From: Bacteroidota bacterium
Lineage (GTDB): Bacteria > Bacteroidota > Bacteroidia > Flavobacteriales_D > Sanyastnellaceae
Reading direction: 5' to 3'
NCBI GenBank assembly: GCA_027619225.1
Contig: JAQCFW010000005.1
Coordinates: forward strand, 28,742 to 92,741
DNA length: 64,000 bases
Part shown: one piece after another, positions 34,209-42,985 of the stretch
Position numbering within the stretch: position 1 is the stretch's first letter
How the letters are laid out: the number at the start of each line of letters is the position of its first letter
Made by a program: the position numbers and the translations under genes
The notes under the pieces: model-generated
Told to the model about the DNA's origin: nothing
Databases searched by the model: none
What the model saw: only the letters and a program-made list of their open reading frames with translations

Positions 34209-34999
34209 ACGACACTAACCGCGAGACACTCATTCTTAAAAGTCTCGAAGAGGGGATACTCACTCTTACTATTAACCGTCCCAAGCAACTGAATGCTCTA
34301 AACAGCGCTGTAATTGCTGAACTTTCTAATGAAATTGATTCTGCAGAAAAGGATGTCAAGGTCAAGGTCATTGTTCTAACTGGCTCTGGAGAAAAGGCGT
34401 TTGTAGCGGGTGCTGATATCGTGGAGTTTGCAGAATTTTCTCCTCAGGAGGCTAAGCATTTAGCTTCTTTAGGCCAAACAAGTTTATTCAACAAAATTGA
34501 AACCGCTTCGAAACCTGTTATCGCGGCTGTAAATGGTTTTGCACTTGGAGGAGGTTTGGAGTTAGCAATGGCTGCCCACATTAGAATCGCATCTTTTAAT
34601 GCAAAACTAGGATTGCCCGAAGTGAGCCTGGGTGTGATTCCTGGGTATGGGGGGACCCAAAGGCTTGCCCAATTGGTTGGAAAAGGAAAGGCTATGGAAA
34701 TGATTCTTTCAGCCGGAATGATTGGTGCAGAAGAGGGCGCGGGGTGTGGGCTTATTAACAAAGTTGTCGATCAAGAAATTCTGATGGAGACGGTTGTAAG
34801 TCTTGCTAAAAAAATAAAAAGAAATGCGCCTACTGCATTGTCCGCAGCTATTAAATGTGTTCTTGCCGGATATGTTGATGGTGTTGATGGATTTGAGGTT
34901 GAGGTTAATGAGTTCAGTCAGTGCTTCGGAACTGATGATTTCCGCGAAGGCACCACTGCTTTTATTGAAAAGCGTCACGCTAAATTTCCGGGAAAATGA
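34205..34999 (+). CDS. enoyl-CoA hydratase/isomerase (crotonase)
   Basis: A 264-residue crotonase-fold protein. The oxyanion-hole segments are [11 protein letters not shown] (about residues 64-74) and [20 protein letters not shown] (about 104-123). The catalytic Glu region is [20 protein letters not shown]. It is probably a short-chain enoyl-CoA hydratase of fatty-acid or amino-acid breakdown. Both ends overlap the neighbouring genes by four bases (ATGA), which ties it into the run from hppD to dut. Confidence 0.92.
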   Translation: MNDTNRETLILKSLEEGILTLTINRPKQLNALNSAVIAELSNEIDSAEKDVKVKVIVLTGSGEKAFVAGADIVEFAEFSPQEAKHLASLGQTSLFNKIETASKPVIAAVNGFALGGGLELAMAAHIRIASFNAKLGLPEVSLGVIPGYGGTQRLAQLVGKGKAMEMILSAGMIGAEEGAGCGLINKVVDQEILMETVVSLAKKIKRNAPTALSAAIKCVLAGYVDGVDGFEVEVNEFSQCFGTDDFREGTTAFIEKRHAKFPGK

Positions 35000-35430
35000 A
35001 AGTCGAGGTTGTAAATTTAAGTTCGCACGAGTTGCCTAAATACAGCACGAACGAAAGTGCTGGGCTTGACTTACGTGCTGAATTACAAAGTCCCATTGTC
35101 CTGGAACCCGGCCAGCGTAGTCTTATCCCCACTGGATTGAAAATAGCTTTACCTACTGGATATGAAGCTCAGGTGAGACCTCGTTCTGGGCTAGCATACA
35201 AACACGGGATCACCGTTTTAAACTCTCCAGGGACTATAGACGCAGATTATAGGGGTGATGTGGGTGTCATACTGATCAACCACGGTTCAGAACCTTTTAC
35301 CATAGAAAATGGTGAGCGTATCGCTCAGCTTATCATCGCTAAATTCGTTCAAATAGATTGGGACGAAGTACTGGATTTATCAACTACCTCGAGAGGTGAA
35401 GGCGGGTTTGGCAGTACTGGAGTTAAATAA
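34996..35430 (+). CDS. dut: dUTP diphosphatase
   Basis: Trimeric dUTPase that removes dUTP and supplies dUMP for thymidylate synthesis. The 144-residue protein shows all five motifs: [44 protein letters not shown] and the C-terminal P-loop-like [10 protein letters not shown]. It overlaps the crotonase stop and leads the conserved block dut / nucleotidyltransferase / TPR / DUF4292 / EnvC-like. Confidence 0.97.
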   Translation: MKVEVVNLSSHELPKYSTNESAGLDLRAELQSPIVLEPGQRSLIPTGLKIALPTGYEAQVRPRSGLAYKHGITVLNSPGTIDADYRGDVGVILINHGSEPFTIENGERIAQLIIAKFVQIDWDEVLDLSTTSRGEGGFGSTGVK

Positions 35431-35457
35431 AGTCATAAATAAGTTAATCAAAAATTA

Positions 35458-36477
35458 ATGAATATTATTATCCCAATGGCAGGTCGTGGAAGTCGTTTAC
35501 GTCCCCACACTCTCACTACCCCTAAACCACTTTTACCTGTTGCGGGCTTACCCATCGTTGAGCGGCTCGTTGAAGACATCGTTCGCTTGTTGCCTGAACC
35601 CGTTCAAAAAATAGCTTTCGTGACTGGCCGATTTGGCGAGGAAACCGAGAAGGATTTACTTGATGTGGCTAAGCGTTTGGGGGCCGTAGGGAGCATCTGT
35701 TATCAGGATGAACCCTTGGGGACGGCACATGCTATTCTTTGTGCTAAAGATTGCCTTGACGGACCTATCGTAGTTGCGTTTGCCGACACCTTGTTCCGTG
35801 CCGATTTCACAGTTGACCCCGACAGCGACGGAGTCCTTTTTGTTCAGAAGATCGATGACCCATCTGCTTTCGGAGTGGTTATAACGGATGAGCAAGGCGG
35901 CATTATTGACTACGTTGAAAAACCCAAAGAATTCGTAGGTGACTTAGCTATGATCGGGATATACTCATTTAAAGACGGCGCTAGACTTAGAAAAGAGTTG
36001 CAGTACTTAATCGATAACAAGGTCTTGTTAGCCGGTGAGTACCAACTTCCAGATGCGCTGAAGAATATGACTAAATCCGGGATGATTTTTAAAACGGGTG
36101 AGGTTTCTGAATGGATGGATTGTGGAAATAAGCCCGTAACTGTTGAGACAAATCGCCGTGTTCTTTCAATTCTTGAGGAAGAGGGAAGACTTCACAACAA
36201 GAGTGGTATTGATTCTACTGCTGAAATCATAGACAGTATCATTATCCCACCATGTTTTATCGGCCCAGGAGTTGTGGTAGAGAGATCTGTAGTAGGTCCC
36301 CACGTGAGTTTAGGCGGGGACACGAAGGTGACTGACACCATCATAAGTGATTCTTTAGTCCAAGGAGATACTGAAATTAAAAACGCCAATCTTAAAGGAG
36401 CTATGATAGGAGCCAAAGCGTCTATTCATGGAACTGTTCAAGATGTAAGTGTTGGTGATTTTTCCTCGATCGGATAA
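35458..36477 (+). CDS. sugar-1-phosphate nucleotidyltransferase with left-handed beta-helix
   Basis: A 339-residue enzyme whose N-terminal Rossmann-like domain has the signature MAGRGSRLRPHT and PKPLLPVAG (about residues 7-31), with ADTLFRADF and DYVEKPKEF further on. The C-terminal part from about residue 240 carries hexapeptide (left-handed beta-helix) repeats. It probably makes an NDP-sugar, like glucose-1-phosphate thymidylyl- or uridylyltransferases, for glycan synthesis. The exact sugar is not readable. It keeps its usual Bacteroidota place between dut and the TPR lipoprotein. Confidence 0.9.
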   Translation: MNIIIPMAGRGSRLRPHTLTTPKPLLPVAGLPIVERLVEDIVRLLPEPVQKIAFVTGRFGEETEKDLLDVAKRLGAVGSICYQDEPLGTAHAILCAKDCLDGPIVVAFADTLFRADFTVDPDSDGVLFVQKIDDPSAFGVVITDEQGGIIDYVEKPKEFVGDLAMIGIYSFKDGARLRKELQYLIDNKVLLAGEYQLPDALKNMTKSGMIFKTGEVSEWMDCGNKPVTVETNRRVLSILEEEGRLHNKSGIDSTAEIIDSIIIPPCFIGPGVVVERSVVGPHVSLGGDTKVTDTIISDSLVQGDTEIKNANLKGAMIGAKASIHGTVQDVSVGDFSSIG

Positions 36478-36481
36478 TTCT

Positions 36482-38146
36482 ATGCGTCGGATTTTCCCAT
36501 ATCTAATCATCACAATTCTATTTTCGATAGGATGTTCCGGAAGTAAGGATGTCCTTCTTTCTGAGGGACAGTATTCCGAAAGCCTTCAAAGAAATTACTT
36601 CGATGCAACAACTCATCTTCTAAAAGGAGATCCGGAAGCTGCGTATACCAGTTTTTCTAGATGCTCCGAGGAGCAGCCCGAGAACTCTGTTTTTCACTAT
36701 GAATTAGGTAGAATTGATTATGGTCTGGGAAGATTTGAATCTGCTCTGATGCATTATAACGCCTCAATAGAAAATGACGGGTTAAACGATTGGTATAAAT
36801 ACCACAGGGGACTAGCTTTAATTGCAACAAAAGATTTTGCTGGGGCCCTCAAAGATTTTAAGGTTTGGACTGTTGAAAGACCTGGAGATTTAGAGGCCCT
36901 AAATGAGTGTTCTGCTTTTTTTCAAAAAGAGGGACAGTCACAATATGCTTATAAATTACTCAATTTTTATGAAAATACTGTAGCTAAAAATGTTGATGTT
37001 AGGCTCGGCATCCTCGACTTGATCGCCTCTTCTGATCAAACCCTTGAAAATGTCGAATCCTTCCTAAAACGATCCATCGAAGATTTCCCCAATGAGCCAC
37101 AGTTTTTATACCAAAAGGGAGCGTTAGCCGCATTCATTAAAGACCACAACACAGCTATTTCCATTTTTGAAACCCTGATGGCAGATTATCCTTTCAATTC
37201 CGTTACTTGTCTTGAATTGGCACAGTCATACACTGCAGTTGGAAGAACTGATGAAGCTTTTGAACTTTTATTGAGGGTGTTTATTTCTGACGCAGGAGCC
37301 GTTGAAAAAAAGATTGAAATCCTAACTAAATATTCTAATATTGCTCAGCCAAATACAGAAATTATGGCCAAGTATAAACTCCTGCTTCAGGCGGCACTTG
37401 GCACTTACCCCAACGATTCGAATATTTTACATCTTGCCGCTCTAAATTGGATGGCATTGGGTGAATTTGAAAAGTCAGCAAATGCACTAAAAAAAGTAAT
37501 CAGTACAAGCCCTGGATCGCTAAATGCACATTACGATTATTTAGATGTCTTGTTTCAATTAAGGGAATGGGAAGATGTGATTTCCGCATCTAATAACGCC
37601 GCCTTAATATTCCCATTAGAACCTTTACTTTATTTATATTCAGGTGATGCGTACATCGAAATGGAGCAATTTGAATTCGCCGTCAAAGAGTTTAACAAAG
37701 GTCGTGTTTTACTAATTGACCCTTCCCAAATCGGAGCAGACATCTATAGTGAACTCGGAATATGCTACCGTGAACTTAAGTTGCACGATGACTCTTACAA
37801 CGCCTTTGAACAGAGCTTGAAAAATGTGGAGTCGCCTTACATCATGAATACTCACGCATATTTTTTAGCTTTAGATAACAAAAGAATGTTAGACGCTAAG
37901 AAGTGGAGTACACTTGCAAATGCTTCAATACCGGACAACCCCCATTTTATGGATACGATGGCGCTTGTTCTACACCTTTTAGGTCAGGATTCAGAGGCTT
38001 TGATTTGGATTGTAAAAGCCTCAACTTTAGTCTCATCACCTAACCCTGTTTTTATCCAGAGAGAAGGGGAAATACGTGTTTCTTTAGGCGAGGTAGAAAA
38101 AGGGGAACGACTTTTGGATATAGCTAAGGAATTGAGAAAAGAATGA
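36482..38146 (+). CDS. TPR-repeat lipoprotein
   Basis: A 554-residue envelope protein with a signal peptide (MRRIFPYLIITILFSIGCSG) whose Cys18 may be lipidated; the -3 position is Ser rather than Leu. From about residue 30 to the end it is helical, with many TPR-like pairs, for example FHYELGRIDYGLGRFESAL, WYKYHRGLALIATKDFAGAL and YIEMEQFEFAVKEFNKGR. I start it at ATG 36482, four bases after the preceding stop, because the signal peptide begins there. The DUF4292 gene overlaps its stop by four bases. It is probably a scaffold for envelope assembly. Confidence 0.85.
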   Translation: MRRIFPYLIITILFSIGCSGSKDVLLSEGQYSESLQRNYFDATTHLLKGDPEAAYTSFSRCSEEQPENSVFHYELGRIDYGLGRFESALMHYNASIENDGLNDWYKYHRGLALIATKDFAGALKDFKVWTVERPGDLEALNECSAFFQKEGQSQYAYKLLNFYENTVAKNVDVRLGILDLIASSDQTLENVESFLKRSIEDFPNEPQFLYQKGALAAFIKDHNTAISIFETLMADYPFNSVTCLELAQSYTAVGRTDEAFELLLRVFISDAGAVEKKIEILTKYSNIAQPNTEIMAKYKLLLQAALGTYPNDSNILHLAALNWMALGEFEKSANALKKVISTSPGSLNAHYDYLDVLFQLREWEDVISASNNAALIFPLEPLLYLYSGDAYIEMEQFEFAVKEFNKGRVLLIDPSQIGADIYSELGICYRELKLHDDSYNAFEQSLKNVESPYIMNTHAYFLALDNKRMLDAKKWSTLANASIPDNPHFMDTMALVLHLLGQDSEALIWIVKASTLVSSPNPVFIQREGEIRVSLGEVEKGERLLDIAKELRKE

Positions 38147-39021
38147 TGAAGCTCCAGAAAATAATAATCTTTATATCTGTTTTTTTTATTGTTGTTAGTA
38201 CGTTCACTAGATGTTCCAATGAAAAACGACTTGCAAGTGGTAAACCTTTAAGATCTATGGATCCCGTTTCTATATTGAAGAAGGTTGATAACGCTTCACT
38301 AGCTTGGGACTGGATAGGGATGAAAATCGACACGGACATTAAAGTAAACGGGGAGTCCGAGTCTTTTACGCTAAGTGTGAGGATGAAGAGAGACAGTGCT
38401 ATTTGGATCAGTTTATCTCCGGCGCTTGGTGTAGAGATCGCTCGAGTTATGCTACTTACAGATTCCGTAAAAGTGATTAGCAAAGTCCCTTTAAACAAGT
38501 TTGTTTTTGAAGGCGACTATCTTCAGTTAGAAAACCTGCTAGGGATCCCGTTTGACTTTATCTCTTTTCAAGATCTTTTTAGCGGAGCTTCACTCGAGCT
38601 AGATCATTTTAATGACAAATATGCATCTGAGGTTGATGGGTTAAATTATAAGCTAATTGAAAAAATTCCAAGAAGGGTGAAGAAATTAATCGAGGGTGTT
38701 TCTGATAGAAAAGCTGAGAGATTAATCAACAAGGCAGAGGTTTCTGAATTAATTGTTAAAAGCTACTGGTTTGATGGCATGGGATTTACACCCATTAAGG
38801 ACGTTTTCAGACATGTGGAAAGCGGTCTTTATGTGACAGTTCAAAGATTTGGAAATGAGGGACATAGACAAGGATATATGCCGTCAAAAACAAAAATAAC
38901 TGCGGCTGGAGATGGAGTAGATCTTGATTGTACTTTAACAGTAAAACGAAGCCGAGTAAACAAGGAATACACCATGCCTTTTGACCCACCCGCTAATTAT
39001 GAACGCCGTAAATCTCTATAG
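38143..39021 (+). CDS. DUF4292 envelope protein
   Basis: A 292-residue protein with an N-terminal export signal (MMKLQKIIIFISVFFIVVST) followed by a Cys in TRCSNEK. The body matches DUF4292 of Bacteroidota: WIGMKIDTDIKVNGE, MKRDSAIWISLSPALGVEIAR and LTDSVKVISKVPLNKFVF. These segments recall the beta half-barrel of LolA/LolB lipoprotein carriers, so a role in lipoprotein or lipid handling is possible. That is inference. It is coupled to the TPR gene upstream and overlaps the EnvC-like gene by 23 bases. Confidence 0.82.
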   Translation: MMKLQKIIIFISVFFIVVSTFTRCSNEKRLASGKPLRSMDPVSILKKVDNASLAWDWIGMKIDTDIKVNGESESFTLSVRMKRDSAIWISLSPALGVEIARVMLLTDSVKVISKVPLNKFVFEGDYLQLENLLGIPFDFISFQDLFSGASLELDHFNDKYASEVDGLNYKLIEKIPRRVKKLIEGVSDRKAERLINKAEVSELIVKSYWFDGMGFTPIKDVFRHVESGLYVTVQRFGNEGHRQGYMPSKTKITAAGDGVDLDCTLTVKRSRVNKEYTMPFDPPANYERRKSL

Positions 39022-40243
39022 AACTAGGGCAAATATAAGTGGGCTGCTATTTTTTTTAGCAGTTCTCGTGTTGGGCGCTTTTCAACCTGTTTTATCACAA
39101 ACAAACAAGAAAGCTTCTCTCACCGCGGAACGTGAAAAAATTGAAGACCAACTCCTAACAACTTCGAGGTTAATTGGTGAGGCAAAAACCAACAGGAACG
39201 AAGCGAGTTCGAAGGTCGCCCTCATAGATAAGCAGATAGAGCTCCGGGAAAAACTAATCAGACATCATCAGACATCAATAAGGCATTTAGAGCGCTCCGT
39301 CATAGGAATGGACTCTGAAATCCGTGCTTTAGAAGGGCATATTTCTGCTTTAAAAAATGAATATGCCCTCATGATTCAGCAGGCTTATAGGATGAAGCTC
39401 GCAAGAAACCCACTCATGTTTGTCTTTGCTGCAGAAGACTTCAGCCAAGCAGCTCTTAGGTATAAAATGCTTCAGTCATATGCAGAAATTCGAAAAGCTC
39501 AAGCTGAGGATATCTTAAACGCCCAGCAAAATCTCGCGAATTCTCGCGAATCTCTCACCCACGAGAAGGTGTCTATCTTGGACGCCATACAAGACCAAGA
39601 AAACGAGCGCGATGCTCTAAATAACGATAGAACTACGCGTTCTGAACTGTTAAGTGAGATTAAACGAGAAGAGAAAAGACTCAGTAAAATACTCAATGTC
39701 CAAGAAAAAGAACACAAAAGGTTGAGCAACGAAATTAAGCGCATTATCGAAGCGGAGTTAGCGGCAGAAAGAGCTTCAGCTGCTGGAGAATACGCTCTAA
39801 CCCCTGAGGGTAAAATCATCTCTGAACAATTCGAGAAAAATAAACTCAATCTTCCTTGGCCAGTCGCTCGGGGAGTGGTTACAAAAAATTTCGGGAGACA
39901 TAAACACCCAACAATAGCAGGAATTATAGTTGAAAGTAACGGTATCGATATTACTACTGAAAAAGGTGCTAAAGTATTTTCAATCTTTGGTGGTACTGTC
40001 AGCAGTGTCTTCAATTTCCCTGGAGCTGGAGAAACAGTGATTGTCACGCATGGTGGGTATAGAACTGTTTACAGCAACCTTGAGGGGCTCAAAGTTAAGA
40101 AAGGAGATGTTATTGATCGGGCGGCTGTACTTGGGGTGGTTTGGTCTGGACCAAAAGGCATTTCTGTACATTTCGAAGTGTGGAAAGTCGCAGGGAGCGA
40201 GAGGTCGCCTCAAGACCCCAAATCGTGGCTCTTCCCAAGATGA
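38999..40243 (+). CDS. EnvC-like murein hydrolase activator (degenerate M23)
   Basis: A 414-residue exported protein. The signal peptide ends LSQ near residue 34, a long coiled coil covers about 36-260, and a LytM/M23 domain covers about 290-410. In that domain the usual zinc ligands are replaced: the HxGID position reads SNGIDI, the YAHL position reads YSNL, and the HLHFE position reads SVHFE. It should therefore not cut peptidoglycan itself but activate amidases, as EnvC and NlpD do. I use ATG 38999; an earlier in-frame TTG at 38981 is less likely. It ends the dut-to-EnvC block. Confidence 0.88.
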   Translation: MNAVNLYRTRANISGLLFFLAVLVLGAFQPVLSQTNKKASLTAEREKIEDQLLTTSRLIGEAKTNRNEASSKVALIDKQIELREKLIRHHQTSIRHLERSVIGMDSEIRALEGHISALKNEYALMIQQAYRMKLARNPLMFVFAAEDFSQAALRYKMLQSYAEIRKAQAEDILNAQQNLANSRESLTHEKVSILDAIQDQENERDALNNDRTTRSELLSEIKREEKRLSKILNVQEKEHKRLSNEIKRIIEAELAAERASAAGEYALTPEGKIISEQFEKNKLNLPWPVARGVVTKNFGRHKHPTIAGIIVESNGIDITTEKGAKVFSIFGGTVSSVFNFPGAGETVIVTHGGYRTVYSNLEGLKVKKGDVIDRAAVLGVVWSGPKGISVHFEVWKVAGSERSPQDPKSWLFPR

Positions 40244-40256
40244 AAATTTATATAAT

Positions 40257-40272
40257 TACCCTTTACAGGGTA
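40257..40272. repeat. perfect inverted repeat upstream of feoB
   Basis: TACCCT-TTAC-AGGGTA is a perfect 6-bp inverted repeat with a four-base loop. It sits 13 bases after the EnvC-like stop and 35 bases before the feoB start. It could be a small terminator or an operator. It does not resemble a full Fur box. Confidence 0.35.
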
Positions 40273-40307
40273 TTGTCAGAACTGGTAAATAGTTCCATTT
40301 TGCAAAT

Positions 40308-42392
40308 GTGAAAAAGCCTGATAAAATCACCATCGCCCTTGTTGGAAATCCCAATACAGGGAAATCTACGCTTTTCAATAAAATCACTGGTGCGCGTTCT
40401 GCTGTGGGTAATTTAGCTGGCATTACTGTCGAGGCATGTTCTGCTTCTGGCATTATTTCTGGATCTGAGAATTGGGAGTTAGTCGATCTTCCCGGCATTT
40501 ATAATCTTCATGCCCAAACAGATGATGGTAGAGTTACCGAGGACACTCTTATTAACCCAGGCGGAAAATGGAACCCCGATGTGATTCTGCTTATCGCTGA
40601 TAAATCTACCCTTCAAGGCCAACTATTTCTTGCACTTCAAATTATAGAGCTTGAAACCCCTTGTATTCTTCTACTCAATAGAATGAATTACGAAACCGAA
40701 GATCTTCAACTTTGTGAAATTTTAGAAAAAAACCTTGGAATTCCTGTTCGTGAAATCCAAGCGCTTAAAGACGACTCAGTTGATTGGGTAAATATGCTTT
40801 CTCCTTTGCTACATCAACCCTCCGTTTGTAGCATCCTCCGAAAAGTTCCAGAAAGTATCGAAGAATCTTTGAAAATTCTGAATGCTGAGATGCCTTACGG
40901 CACGTTGGGGTATCTATGCCACTTAGCTCGGATGAATCACGCTCCGGTTTGGCTTACGAAAGAGGAAAAACTCGCTTGGGAAAAAGCGAGGAGCCAATCC
41001 ACAGTTTCTCCTGCAGGATTACAACTCGAAGAAGCTGGGCAACGGATGTCTATTGTGAGAGACCTCCTGAGTCAAGCAGGGAAGCCCGTGAAAGAAAGCG
41101 AAATAAAACAGCGTGATGCTCTAAAGCGCCGACAGAAAATCGACTCCGTGCTAACCCACCCAATTTGTGGAAACCTCATCGCAGCTATGCTTTTTTTCGG
41201 GATGTTCCAGGCTATTTATAGTTGGGCAACATATCCTATGGATTTAATCGATGGAGCATTTACTTCGATGATCTCAATCATTTCTGAGACACTGCCTGCG
41301 GCTTGGTACACGAGTTTACTTTTGGACGGACTTCTTTCTGGATTGGCCGGAATTTTTATTTTTGTTCCACAAATTGCCATCTTATTTGCCTTTACTGCCT
41401 TTTTAGAACACTCCGGATATATGGCTAGGCTCGGATATCTCTCAGATAGATTTTTCCGACGCTTGGGGCTTACTGGAAGATCCTCTGTTTCTCTTGTGGG
41501 CGGACTTGCTTGTGCCGTACCAGCTATTATGGCCGCGAGAACCATTTCTGACAAACGTGCTCGACTTTTAACTATCCTGGTCACACCTATGATGACTTGC
41601 TCGGCAAGGCTTCCTGTTTACGCGTTCTTAATCGCTTTTGCAGTCCCCGATGAGCTCATCTTCGGCTTGTTCAATCTTCAAGGTCTATTTCTATATGCAC
41701 TTTATTTAATCGGAGCTTTGTCCGCTTTAATTCTTGCCTTTATCATTCACAAGGCGATGCCTAACCCCCAGGTAAAAAATGAAGCGGCAGAAGAATGGCC
41801 GGCGTACAGACTTCCTTCTCTTAAAGCCGTATTGGGCCAATCATACCGTCAGGCCGCCGTCTTTCTTCGTGCAGCGGGGTCGGTTATTCTGATCATATCT
41901 CTCATTTTGTGGTCACTCGGATTTATCGGTCCAGGTACTCTGAAAGAACGTGAAGCTCTCGATCAAGGAGAGCGCTTAGAGCAATCTTGGCTTGGGAGCA
42001 TTGGAAATGCTATAGAACCTATTGTCCGCCCACTCGGGTACGATGGTAAAATGGGGATTGCCATCGTCAGCTCTTTCGCTGCACGAGAAGTATTTGTTGG
42101 CACGATGCACACCCTATACCCCACTCCTGATGGTGGAGATGGAAGCATCCGTGCACTCAAGAACCGACTTGCCAATGAAGTTCTACCAGGCACCAATCGA
42201 CCCTTACTCAATACCGCATCTGCTGCATCACTGATTGTATTCTATATGTTCGCCATGCAGTGTATGAGCACAATTGTAATCGTACGCCGCGAACTTAACA
42301 GTTGGCCTTGGGCACTTGCTCAAGCAGCCGGATATACCATATTTGCCTACTTAGCCGCCCTGGCCACATACAATGTCTTCGATGGATTCTAA
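40308..42392 (+). CDS. feoB: ferrous iron transport protein B
   Basis: Inner-membrane Fe(II) transporter with an N-terminal G domain, 694 residues. G1 is GNPNTGKST (about residues 13-21), G2 is in AGITVE and G3 is DLPG. The G4 position reads NRMN instead of the usual N-x-x-D, lacking the Asp that gives guanine specificity. The membrane part has the two Gate segments with the conserved CAVPAIMAARTI and CSARLPVYAF. The start is GTG 40308. feoA is not adjacent but lies 1.6 kb away on the other strand. The TetR gene begins inside its last codons. Confidence 0.95.
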   Translation: MKKPDKITIALVGNPNTGKSTLFNKITGARSAVGNLAGITVEACSASGIISGSENWELVDLPGIYNLHAQTDDGRVTEDTLINPGGKWNPDVILLIADKSTLQGQLFLALQIIELETPCILLLNRMNYETEDLQLCEILEKNLGIPVREIQALKDDSVDWVNMLSPLLHQPSVCSILRKVPESIEESLKILNAEMPYGTLGYLCHLARMNHAPVWLTKEEKLAWEKARSQSTVSPAGLQLEEAGQRMSIVRDLLSQAGKPVKESEIKQRDALKRRQKIDSVLTHPICGNLIAAMLFFGMFQAIYSWATYPMDLIDGAFTSMISIISETLPAAWYTSLLLDGLLSGLAGIFIFVPQIAILFAFTAFLEHSGYMARLGYLSDRFFRRLGLTGRSSVSLVGGLACAVPAIMAARTISDKRARLLTILVTPMMTCSARLPVYAFLIAFAVPDELIFGLFNLQGLFLYALYLIGALSALILAFIIHKAMPNPQVKNEAAEEWPAYRLPSLKAVLGQSYRQAAVFLRAAGSVILIISLILWSLGFIGPGTLKEREALDQGERLEQSWLGSIGNAIEPIVRPLGYDGKMGIAIVSSFAAREVFVGTMHTLYPTPDGGDGSIRALKNRLANEVLPGTNRPLLNTASAASLIVFYMFAMQCMSTIVIVRRELNSWPWALAQAAGYTIFAYLAALATYNVFDGF

Positions 42393-42915
42393 GATTACAA
42401 TTCCGTGGCTTGAAGTAGGGTATGCTATCTTTTCTAATGAAGGGCCTAAAGGCTTAAAAATAGAAGTTCTGGCTAGAGAGGTTGGTAAAAGCAAATCATC
42501 TTTCTATCACTGTTTTGCAGATCTTGACATTTTCATTGATGAATTGTTGAATTTTCATGTCTTAAAATCTACTGAGATTTTTAATCGTATCAAGCTATGT
42601 GAGAATGTGGTTCCAGATGTTTTTGAGGTGCTATATGAGTTTAAAGAAGACGCTTTTTTCAATCGACAATTAAGAATCAATAGACATGTTGAAAGCTATA
42701 AATTATGTTTTGAAAAAGCACATAAACCTATTGAAGATGCGCTCATAAAGTTTTGGCCTGAAGCAATAGGTTTAGATGATAAACCTCATCTCGCGAGATT
42801 GATTTTAAACCTAACTGTAGAGAATTTCTATCTCAGATTGACAGATGAGACGTTTACAGAACAAGGATTAAAAAGTTATTTAGACGAAATCAGAGCTATC
42901 GCAAAAGAGATGTAA
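42382..42915 (+). CDS. TetR-family transcriptional regulator
   Basis: A 177-residue protein with an N-terminal helix-turn-helix: AIFSNEGPKGLKIEVLAREV, then GKSKSSFYHCFADLDIFIDE, the recognition helix with the family's typical S-x-F/L-Y-x-x-F. The C-terminal ligand domain is unlike anything I recognise. I take ATG 42382 (MDSKITIPWLEVG); an in-frame ATG at 42373 would increase the overlap with feoB. It lies between feoB and alkB, 70 bases before alkB, and may control alkB in response to alkanes or fatty acids. That link is inferred from position only. Confidence 0.8.
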   Translation: MDSKITIPWLEVGYAIFSNEGPKGLKIEVLAREVGKSKSSFYHCFADLDIFIDELLNFHVLKSTEIFNRIKLCENVVPDVFEVLYEFKEDAFFNRQLRINRHVESYKLCFEKAHKPIEDALIKFWPEAIGLDDKPHLARLILNLTVENFYLRLTDETFTEQGLKSYLDEIRAIAKEM

Positions 42916-42974
42916 GCCCTCTCGCAAAAGAACCCGTTGTACGGAACCGTCTAACGATTCTCAACAATAGCTTT

Positions 42975-42982
42975 TACATTTG
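42975..42982 (+). promoter_or_regulatory. -7 promoter box of alkB (TACATTTG)
   Basis: TACATTTG is an exact TAnnTTTG match, only three bases (TCT) before the ATG at 42986. A leaderless alkB mRNA is predicted. Its last bases form an in-frame TTG at 42980. Confidence 0.55.
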
Positions 42983-42985
42983 TCT

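Noticed and set aside
39499..40047. 182-codon minus-strand frame opposite the EnvC-like gene
   Set aside because: It mirrors the coiled-coil and LytM region; the Ser/Leu-rich peptide is the typical antisense of Glu/Lys-rich helices.
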